Shown here in pieces: positions 34,519-41,219 of a stretch of DNA of 64,000 nucleotides. The stretch spans positions 7,393 through 71,392 of the forward strand of contig CAWKNX010000008.1 of NCBI GenBank assembly GCA_963851085.1. Reading direction: 5' to 3'. The translations under genes were made by a program, and so were the position numbers. Below the pieces are notes generated by a model. It saw only the letters and a list, made by a program, of their open reading frames with translations. It was not told the DNA's origin and searched no databases. The stretch's first letter is position 1, and each line of letters starts with the position of its first letter. Source of the stretch: DATFVJ01 sp963851085. Lineage in GTDB: Bacteria; Actinomycetota; Actinomycetes; Streptosporangiales; Streptosporangiaceae.

Positions 34519-34800
34519 ATGGCCACCCAGCAAGATCAAGTGAACAGCACGGCACGCGACTACTGGGAAGAATCCCAGGAACTGGAGCTCGCCCGTGCGC
34601 TCGTAGGCAAGAAACACCAGGATGACCCGGCGCACAGGTGGTACCGCCTGCCGAGCCTCGAGAGCTTCGCCGCCGGGTGCTCGTGCGGCTGGGTATCGCC
34701 CGAGCGCAAGACGTTCGATGAGATGACCAACGACGTCGATCGGCACCTCGACGCCGTGCGGCCAGCCGGGGACGGCCCCCACGCAGCGCCGACGGTGTGA
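34519..34800 (+). CDS. hypothetical small protein with a CxC motif
   Basis: 93 residues, excellent AAAGGAGG site before ATG 34519. The middle reads YRLPSLESFAAGCSCGWVSP, a pattern often seen in small actinobacterial proteins where GCSCGW is a zinc-knuckle-like turn, followed by an amphipathic helix (FDEMTNDVDRHLDAV). Function unknown. Confidence 0.75.
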   Translation: MATQQDQVNSTARDYWEESQELELARALVGKKHQDDPAHRWYRLPSLESFAAGCSCGWVSPERKTFDEMTNDVDRHLDAVRPAGDGPHAAPTV

Positions 34801-35415
34801 AGCACACCACTTGGCGACGCGATTAGCCTGCGGCGCTTACCGCTGTGGTGTCACGCCGAGCCCTCCTGGATCGCGAGGCTCGGAACCGGGTTCACTGTTG
34901 CTTGCGCTGGGCGCCGCCGCCTTCGCGGGCGTCTTCGCCGGCGTGCCTGCCACGACGGTACTCGGCGGCGTGCGCCGAGAACCAGGCCACGCTCAACTAT
35001 CCGGTCAGCGAGTTCGTGGCGACACTGGAGCGGCTCACCTTCCCGGCGGCGCGGCCAACCGGACTGCCGCAGCTACGCCTGGCTCCGGCGGGAGCTTCGC
35101 AGGGACACGCCCGACGTCGAGCGGCCCAAGGTGTGTACCAACCGACCGGGCGGGTTGCGCCAGCGGCCGCTCCAGCCGGGCGTACGGCCGGCCTTGACGA
35201 TCCCGGGCGCGCAGGAGTGCGAAGCGTTTCAGAGCCGGTTCTGAGGTTTCCCTGAGGGCGGTCAGAACCTTGCGGGCCAGGCTGCCAGCTAGGGATGAAC
35301 GGCGCCGGCCGCGAGGCCGGCGGTGGATCCGGGTGCGCGGCGGAGGGCCACGATACCGGTCACCGCAACCAGTTCGCCGGGAACGCCCGAAGACTTGTTG
35401 GGAGGTTCAACGGCT
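34801..35415. other. 615-bp region without an intact gene
   Basis: Protein-like pieces appear in three different frames: a hydrophobic signal-like stretch (LLLALGAAAFAGVFAGV) near 34895-34950, then CAENQATLNYPVSEFVATL near 34970-35030, then SYAWLRRELRRDTPDVE near 35075-35125, ending at 35245. Read together they suggest a secreted or lipoprotein gene broken by at least two frameshifts. I cannot name it. Confidence 0.3.
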
Positions 35416-35649
35416 ATGAACGATCCTGACGCCGCCGGGCGAGCGGCCCGCCCGGCCTGTCTGGTGCTGGTCGATCAGTCTGGCGCGAAACGGGAGATTC
35501 CCCAGCCGTCCGCTGTCGAGGGCATGCTCGAGGCCGAGCAGGCCCTGCGCCGGCCCGGTGTTCATCTGCGGGAAGTCAAGGTGATCAGCCAGAACAAGGC
35601 TCTCGCCCGCTGGAAGGCCGACGGGCTGCACTGGCGGCGGGTGGCGTAA
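35416..35649 (+). CDS. hypothetical small protein
   Basis: 77 residues from ATG 35416, with GGAGG upstream. It begins with a disordered Ala/Arg segment. An alpha/beta core follows (CLVLVDQSGAKREIPQPSAV, HLREVKVISQNKALARWKADG). No family recognised; single gene. Confidence 0.65.
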   Translation: MNDPDAAGRAARPACLVLVDQSGAKREIPQPSAVEGMLEAEQALRRPGVHLREVKVISQNKALARWKADGLHWRRVA

Positions 35650-35831
35650 CCGCGGTGGCGGCCGCCGGGCGGTGTGCGGCGCGGCGCCACGTCCGCCTCG
35701 GACGCTTGCTCATCTGGGCGGGCAAGACGCGTCAGGTGGCGGCGTCATCATGCCAAGCTCCGTGCACCCGCTGGAAACATCGGCGCGACAGCACCCCGCT
35801 CGCGCATCCGTTCGGAGAAGCGGTGGATGCG

Positions 35832-36203
35832 CTATTGCGGCGCGTGGCAAACGGCTTCGACGTTGTTGCCGTCAGGATCACGCACGAAGGCGCCGTAGTA
35901 GCTGGGATGGTATTCGGGCCAGATGCGGGGTTCGTGCAGCACTTCGGCGCCGGCACCGACCGCTGCGTCGAAGAACGCCCGTACGGCCGCTCTGTCCGGC
36001 GCCGCGAACGCGATATGCGACTCACGGAACCCCTCGCCGGTTGTCCACGGGCCGATCCAGAAGGCTGGCTTGCGGTCGACGCCGAAGCCGATGACCTCTC
36101 CGAAGTCCATCACACGGCTGCCACCGAGCGTGGCGAGCACAGTGTCGTAGAATGCGGCGCTCGCGGCCACGTCGGCGCACTGGATTGAAAGGTGGTCAAG
36201 CAT
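35832..36203 (-). CDS. VOC (glyoxalase/dioxygenase-like) family protein
   Basis: 123 residues forming paired beta-alpha-beta-beta-beta modules: MLDHLSIQCADVAASAAFYD starts the first, HIAFAAPDRAAVRAFFDAAV the second, and the end FVRDPDGNNVEAV is the classical VOC terminus. Metal-ligand candidates are His4, His in SHIAF and Glu in NVEAV. Substrate unknown. ATG 36203 gives a normal VOC start. Confidence 0.9.
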   Translation of the reverse strand: MLDHLSIQCADVAASAAFYDTVLATLGGSRVMDFGEVIGFGVDRKPAFWIGPWTTGEGFRESHIAFAAPDRAAVRAFFDAAVGAGAEVLHEPRIWPEYHPSYYGAFVRDPDGNNVEAVCHAPQ

Positions 36204-36445
36204 GCAGCCATCTTGGCGCACGAGCCGCCGCGCCCGCGAACAGATCCGGGATCGTTGGCTGCAGGTACCCCGTTCTGCGCGCGGAGCCCGCTGGGCTGGC
36301 CTCCGCGGTCCGGCCGGTTCCGGGTCGCCGCCCGAGCCGGGGATGTACCTTATCGGCCTGGGCCTGTGAGCAGTACCCGGCGGTAGCGGCCCGCCGCCGC
36401 TTTTCAGCTTTGGGCTCGGCTGCGGCGAACTGTCAGGATCATGCC

Positions 36446-36850
36446 GTGGACATTTTGAGCAGCCGGATCCTGTTGCGCCCGGCCGACCTGGATCGAAGCC
36501 ACCGTTTCTACCGCGATGTCCTCGGCTTGGCTATCTACCGGCAGTTCGGCTCCCCGGCCGATCCGGGGGTGGTGTTCTTCCTCGGCCCGGGGCTGCTGGA
36601 AGTGTCCGGGCGCTCGGCCGGCTCTCCTGGGCGGTCCTTGATGATCTGGATCCAGGTCCGGGACATCCGCGCCGAGCACGAGCGGCTGGCAACCGCTGGC
36701 GTGCGCGTTCTCCAGGAACCCAAGCGCGAGTCCTGGGGATTGATCGAGATGTGGATTGAGGACCCCGATGGTGTCCGGATCGTTCTTGTCGAGGTCCCCG
36801 CCGATCACCCGCTCAGGCGTGACCCGCGATTCTCGACCCAGCCAGCTTGA
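36446..36850 (+). CDS. VOC (glyoxalase/dioxygenase-like) family protein
   Basis: 134 residues: LLRPADLDRSHRFYRDVLGL is the first VOC module and WIQVRDIRAEHERLATAGV the second, with IEDPDGVRIVLVEVP closing the fold. The GTG at 36446 gives MDILSSRILLR, a normal start. It is divergent from the VOC gene to its left, but the two are too different to look like a recent duplication. Confidence 0.88.
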   Translation: MDILSSRILLRPADLDRSHRFYRDVLGLAIYRQFGSPADPGVVFFLGPGLLEVSGRSAGSPGRSLMIWIQVRDIRAEHERLATAGVRVLQEPKRESWGLIEMWIEDPDGVRIVLVEVPADHPLRRDPRFSTQPA

Positions 36851-37078
36851 ACAGGGCAGCCGCGCAGCACCGCACCCGCGCGGCCCCAGCGGCGCGCAGA
36901 ACGCGTTCTCATGGCTGCCGGAGCAGTTCCGGAGCAGTTCCGGGGCAGCCCCCGGCAGCCGTGCCCGCATGCCAGCCCACGCCAGCCCGAGCACCGCGAA
37001 GATCAGCAGCGCAATGAGCCCCTGGTGCAGCAGTGCTGCTGCACCGGGATCCTCGCCGCGCCGCACGGCCGTTTGACA

Positions 37079-37117
37079 GACAAGGAGGGCGCCCCCGAAG
37101 CGGCCGCCCTCCTTGTC
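37079..37117 (-). terminator. hairpin terminator-like structure after the secreted protein gene
   Basis: GACAAGGAGGGCG (37079-37091) pairs perfectly with CGCCCTCCTTGTC (37105-37117) across 13 bases. It lies 12 bases beyond the stop of the leftward gene at 37130. There is no U-run, as is common for actinobacterial terminators. Confidence 0.8.
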
Positions 37118-37129
37118 GTAGCCGATGGT

Positions 37130-37771
37130 TCAGTTGCCGTTGAACGGAGCGACCAGCGGGTTCGTGCTCGAGTACAAGCCAGCAGGATTCGGGTACCAGA
37201 CCCACACGTGCATCGTGGTCAGGTCGGGATGCCAGAAGTTGAACTTGGCCCCCGTGTGCGGAGCCTTCTTCGGGCACGTCGCCGAGTTCTCGTCCACGAC
37301 GAAGGTGCCGTCCTTGTAGTGGCACGCCGCGGGGAAGAAGCCGAACGTCGCGTTCGGCAGCGGCGGCGTCTTCGGCATCGCCATGAAGACCCACTCCAGG
37401 GCACCGAGTTGCCACGTGTTCCGCCCGGTGTGTTCGTAGACCAGGATCGGCGGCTTGCGGATGTTGAACCCCTGGATGTTCGGGTTAATGAAGTGATAAC
37501 CCATGTTCGGCATCATCATGGTGAGGATCTGGTAGCCGTCGGCCTTGGCCCTGCCCAGGTTCGTGGCGTACTTGGCGGTGGCAACCCGCATTGCCGCGAT
37601 GTCCCCGGTCAGCGTCGTGCTTGCCGCCGCAGCGCTGCTGCCCTGTCCCGTCCGGGGCAGAGATCCGGTCTGCCCCCACGCCGGGGCCAGCCACACCGCG
37701 GCCGCCACGACGGCCCCCGCCACGACGGCCCCCGCCACGACGGCGAACCTCATCATGCGCATTCTTCGCAT
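37130..37771 (-). CDS. secreted hypothetical protein
   Basis: 213 residues. The signal peptide (MRRMRMMRFAVVAGAVV through AVWLAPAWG) contains a repeat of VVAGA produced by a 15-bp DNA repeat. The mature part has ATAKYATNLGRAKADGYQIL, MGYHFINPNIQGF, PAACHYKDGTFV and HVWVWYPNPAGLYSSTNPLV, a recurrent pattern in actinobacterial exported proteins without known function. Conserved His and Cys could bind metal. It lies downstream of the DUF4242 gene and is probably cotranscribed with it. Confidence 0.75.
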   Translation of the reverse strand: MRRMRMMRFAVVAGAVVAGAVVAAAVWLAPAWGQTGSLPRTGQGSSAAAASTTLTGDIAAMRVATAKYATNLGRAKADGYQILTMMMPNMGYHFINPNIQGFNIRKPPILVYEHTGRNTWQLGALEWVFMAMPKTPPLPNATFGFFPAACHYKDGTFVVDENSATCPKKAPHTGAKFNFWHPDLTTMHVWVWYPNPAGLYSSTNPLVAPFNGN

Positions 37772-37783
37772 CTGTCTTCCTCC

Positions 37784-38035
37784 CTAGGAACCTTCTTGGA
37801 CCCGGTAGACGTGGTCGGCGACCAGGCCGTGGGCCTCTCTGTGGACGTTGGCCGCGGCCTCCGCTGAGGGCGCCTCGACGAGGCAGAACACCCGCCCGGT
37901 CGACTCGTCGACCCAGTACCTCAGGTACCGCACGTCGTAGGCGGCCTGCGTTTGCAGGTCAGCGAGGTGGGCCTTGGCGACGTCATCCATCGCTACGCCA
38001 CCGTCGATCTCGTGAACATCCATGAATAGCGGCAC
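37784..38035 (-). CDS. DUF4242 (putative nickel-binding) protein
   Basis: 83 residues in a ferredoxin-like dimer fold: LFMDVHEIDGGV, DVRYLRYWVDESTGRVFCLVEAPSAEAAANVHREAHG. The family prototype SCO4226 binds nickel through His and nearby residues, and His8 and the His pair in NVHREAH are conserved here. It is 12 bp upstream of the secreted protein gene. Three 21-bp repeats lie 70-130 bp upstream and may be its operators. Confidence 0.85.
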   Translation of the reverse strand: MPLFMDVHEIDGGVAMDDVAKAHLADLQTQAAYDVRYLRYWVDESTGRVFCLVEAPSAEAAANVHREAHGLVADHVYRVQEGS

Positions 38036-38097
38036 TAGCGGCCTCCCCTTCGGTCGTCGGCACGTCGCAACGACCGTAGGCAGACCAAGTCGGCCAA

Positions 38098-38540
38098 CTA
38101 ATCGGGAGAACTGCCCAGCTTGGCTGGAGAAGTGCCTACGTTGGCAGGAGGAGTGCCTAGATTAGGTGGCGCCGAGGCTGGCCCCGATGCCCAGACGGGC
38201 GGCCTCCCGGACCGCCGCCGTGCGCGATGAGACGCCGATCTTGGACAGGACCGCCGAGACGTGGTGGTCGACCGTCCGCTCGGAAATGAACAGGCGCTGG
38301 AAGATCTCCCGGTTGGGCGGGCCCTCGGTGAGCAGCGCCGTCGCCCGAGAAAGCCCAGCAGATCTATCGTCGCCCCGTCCGCCCAGTGCATGTCCTCGAG
38401 CAGCGCCACGGTCAAGGTCCCCATCGAGTCGATCTCGGCCGGGAACGCCCTGAACAACTGGTCCCGCGGAGCGCCCCTGCGGCACAGGCGGGGGCCGGCT
38501 TCCATCGGCTCGCTGCAACAGCGTTCAGGAAGCGAATTGA
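38098..38540 (-). pseudogene. LAL/LuxR-type regulator remnant
   Basis: Two frames carry pieces of a large ATP-binding LuxR regulator. One reads LFRAFPAEIDSMGTLTVALL then EDMHWADGATIDLLGFLGRR, the Walker B region of LAL proteins. The other reads LLTEGPPNREIFQRLFISER then TVDHHVSAVLSKIGVSSRT, the recognition helix of the LuxR domain. About 500-700 residues that normally separate them are missing and a frameshift joins them, so the gene is dead. Confidence 0.75.
38105..38167. repeat. three tandem 21-bp repeats upstream of the DUF4242 gene
   Basis: Units at 38105-38125, 38126-38146 and 38147-38167 share GGAGAAGTGCC and a TTGGC-like end with 3-6 differences each. The period of 21 bp equals two helical turns. 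They lie in the promoter region of the leftward DUF4242 gene and also cover the end of a decayed regulator frame. Confidence 0.75.
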
Positions 38541-38633
38541 AAGACCCGGGCGGCATCGTGGCAGCTGAAGCAGGAACGGTGCCGACGATGACAGCACGGT
38601 CGCGGCACCGCCACCCGTCAGCGGAGGTGTGCC

Positions 38634-38795
38634 ATGAATCAGATCCGAATCCAACGGCAGAAAGCTCGGCGCGAGCGCCCCGGGCTTGAGTTGCTTCCCG
38701 TCGACCCGCGCGACCCGGACATTGTCCGGGCCAAGGCGCTCGGCCGTGCCGCCAGTGGCAGGACTGACTCAGCAGATCGCAAGCAGTCCCGATGA
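38634..38795 (+). CDS. 53-residue hypothetical protein
   Basis: A short basic protein with a GGAGG site before ATG 38634. MNQIRIQRQKARRERPGLEL is followed by LPVDPRDPDIVRAKALGRAA and a polar tail. The DPRDPDIVRAKAL block looks like a conserved small-protein motif of actinobacteria, though I cannot attach a function. Confidence 0.5.
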   Translation: MNQIRIQRQKARRERPGLELLPVDPRDPDIVRAKALGRAASGRTDSADRKQSR

Positions 38796-39042
38796 CCAGC
38801 AAGGACATCGACAGGTTCGGCGCTGCTTGGGAGGTCAGGCGAACTAGCCTCAGGTAACGCCGCCCTTGGCGCCCGCGGTGGTGTTTTCCGGCGAAGGTGT
38901 CTCTGGCCGGCTTTCCGCTCATGAGTGCTAGCGAGGGTGCTTCCCCCCGCCCGAGCGTGCCTTCGCCGCAGCGTGCCCGGGTCGACCTTCTGGACGGAGT
39001 GGCTCCTGTCGCTGGCTGTCGCCTGCTTGCCGGGCTGTCGCG

Positions 39043-39510
39043 ATGAGCCTGCTCCGGGTCGTTCGTCTCAGCCCACTTGTGGGCGTGCTCGTTCTGCAAC
39101 TGGCCGGCTGCGGCTCGCACGCCACGGTCGCGGACTCGACGTCCAACTCGCCGTCCAGTGAGCTCACCGCCAGTCCGCAGGCCGAGGGTACGGGCCCGCC
39201 AGACGCCGATTCCGCGCGGCGCGTCGAGCACATCCGGCACATTGCCCGCAGATCGGCACTTTTCGGGCTGGCCGTGCTGGCCGTAGGCGTCACGCTGCTT
39301 TTCATATACGGCTACATCCGCGATTGGGCGGCCGCGGTGAGCTCGATTACAGCGCGACGGCCGTGGTTCAGCCAGGTGGAGCTCACCGGGGCGAGGCCGT
39401 CGGCTAGTGCAGGGGCTATGCTCCAGCGATGGCTGACGACGTCGAACTCATCATCCAGGTGCCGCGCGGTAGCGCGGTGGACCGTCACCTCCGCGAGGAT
39501 CCGCCGCTGA
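39043..39510 (+). CDS. putative lipoprotein with one membrane span
   Basis: 155 residues. A lipobox-like LQLAGC ends the N-terminal hydrophobic segment, a Ser/Thr/Pro-rich linker follows, then HIARRSALFGLAVLAVGVTL and FIYGYI as a transmembrane helix. The last 45 residues overlap the next gene in another frame and look less protein-like, so the true 3' end may be eroded. Function unknown. Confidence 0.4.
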   Translation: MSLLRVVRLSPLVGVLVLQLAGCGSHATVADSTSNSPSSELTASPQAEGTGPPDADSARRVEHIRHIARRSALFGLAVLAVGVTLLFIYGYIRDWAAAVSSITARRPWFSQVELTGARPSASAGAMLQRWLTTSNSSSRCRAVARWTVTSARIRR

Positions 39511-39812
39511 GCGTGGCCAGCGGGCGGGCAGTGATCGAGCGGCTTGCCGCCGACGCGCAGGGCCGGGTCCTGCCGCCCGCGGCGGGCGAGGTGGTCCTGT
39601 CTGTCCTGTCGCCGGAGGCGCTGTCTCGCGAGGCCGATCAGGTCAAGCAGGTGATCAAGCAGGCCGCTGCCGGCGATGAGCCGCTTGTCGTGCTGGTGCA
39701 GGCCGCCGAGGAACTGCGCGACGATGAGCTTGCGGCGGTACTGGAAGCAGCCGTTCACACGCGGCGTGTCGTGCTGCTGCGAGTGTGCTGGGCGGTACCC
39801 GAGCGAACCTGA
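39429..39812 (+). CDS. hypothetical protein
   Basis: 127 residues, acidic, with alternating strands and helices (VELIIQVPRGSAVDRHL, VVLSVLSPEALSREADQVKQV, EPLVVLVQAAEELRDDELAAV, TRRVVLLRV). The layout suggests a small alpha/beta protein of the kind found beside regulators. ATG 39429. It overlaps the end of the preceding frame. No family assigned. Confidence 0.55.
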   Translation: MADDVELIIQVPRGSAVDRHLREDPPLSVASGRAVIERLAADAQGRVLPPAAGEVVLSVLSPEALSREADQVKQVIKQAAAGDEPLVVLVQAAEELRDDELAAVLEAAVHTRRVVLLRVCWAVPERT

Positions 39813-40057
39813 TCGCAAGCGGCAGGCGTTACCTCGTTCCCGGTGGTGATCGCACCGCCAGCTCGGCCCGTGGCCGCCGGGCATGGGCGCGAGGATGTCA
39901 GCGCTGCCCGCCCAGCCGATGCGCTACCAGCGAAGATGGATCCATACCGGGCAGATGGCAAACTGGAGAGCCCGTTCAGGACTGCGATCTCCATCAGATA
40001 CCGAGCGGTCCAGACCGTGAATCGGGCAATCTGCAGATCCCGAGAATGGAGGCCGAA

Positions 40058-40497
40058 ATGGCGCGAGTTCTTTACACGGCGGAGGCAACGGTCACCGGCG
40101 GCCGGGCGAGCGGTCACGGCCGCACGAATGACGGCGCCTTAGATGTGCAGCTCCGCCGCTCCGCTCGCCGAAGGAGATGGGTGGCGGCGGCACGAACCCT
40201 GAACAGCTCTTCGCCGTGGGTTATGCGGCCTCCTTCGAGAGTGCCCTTGGCGTGGTGGGCCGCCGCGAGCGCGTCGAGGTGGACGACGTCTCGATCGACA
40301 GTCGCGTGAGCCTCCTCCCGACCGAGGAGCGTGGTTTCAAGCTTGCCGTGGAGCTCGACGTAACGCTGCCGCAGGTTCAGGACCCTGAGCAGGCGGCGCG
40401 TGTCGTTGCCGCCGCACATCAGGTGTGCCCGTACTCGAATGCCACCCGAGGCAACATTGACGTCACGCCGACTGTCAACGGCCACGACATCGTCTGA
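40058..40497 (+). pseudogene. Ohr/OsmC-type peroxiredoxin, frameshifted and active-site altered
   Basis: The first frame gives MARVLYTAEATVTGGRASGH and DGALDVQL, the N-terminus of Ohr. After about 40130-40170 the frame changes and continues as PKEMGGGGTNPEQLFAVGYA through to TPTVNGHDIV at 40497. In Ohr the peroxidatic Cys follows in GYAACFHSAL; here it reads GYAASFESAL, so Cys is replaced by Ser. The second Cys (VCPYSNATRGN) remains. A frameshift plus loss of the reactive Cys means the gene is almost certainly inactive. GGAGG precedes ATG 40058. Confidence 0.8.
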
Positions 40498-40620
40498 ACC
40501 ACTCACCGGCCGGGGGCCGGACAGCCTGATGTCCCGTTGATGACCGAGAAGCCCCAGGACCGGCCAGCCGGACCAGCAGCGGGTCCGTGTCGACGAGGGC
40601 GTCCTCGTCAAAGGCGGGAC

Positions 40621-40794
40621 TTACGGGTCAAGGCGCTCCAGCGACTGCACGTGGGCCTCCTCCACGCGCAGGATCGCCTCAGGCCCGCGGAAGAGCACGA
40701 CCCAGCCGTCCTCTCGCTGCACGTCGTCGATGTTCTCGAACGTCTCCCGCACGACCTGCTCATCGTCTCCGTAGACCATCCGATATGTAGCCAT
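40621..40794 (-). CDS. 57-residue hypothetical protein
   Basis: MATYRMVYGDDEQVVRETFE leads to a predicted helix and then DGWVVLFRGPEAILRVEE, with the tail AHVQSLERLDP. AGGAGG is 9 bases before ATG 40794. A small alpha/beta protein of clear coding character; no function assigned. It is convergent with the ohr remnant. Confidence 0.7.
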   Translation of the reverse strand: MATYRMVYGDDEQVVRETFENIDDVQREDGWVVLFRGPEAILRVEEAHVQSLERLDP

Positions 40795-41219
40795 CGGTTG
40801 ATGCCTCCTGAGTCTTCGAAGCCGCTAGCCGCCGCTTTCACCGTAATGGGGCGATTGCGGGTGTCATGAATGAGAAAGTGCCTTCCTGCCTGGGAGGATC
40901 GAGGTTGTCGAGACTCCGGTGATCCGATGAGACCCGCACCTTCATGGTGAAGGCTACCGCTGGCTGGCTCAGGATCGCAGTATCCGCGGATGGGCGGGGC
41001 TCGTGGCGCAGGCCGCCGGCAGGCGGAATCTGCGGCGCCCCGCTTTTGTTGTTTCGCGGTGTCTGGCCTTGTCTTGTCTGGGCGTTGTCTCGGCTGGCCG
41101 CCGACTTCCGCAGCGGCTGAGCTACGGCCGGCGAGCGCCGTCGCAGCCGGGCGGCAACCCCTATCCCATCCCCGTTACCGGCCTTGAACGTGCCGGTGCC
41201 CATTGGAGTGCTGAGCACT

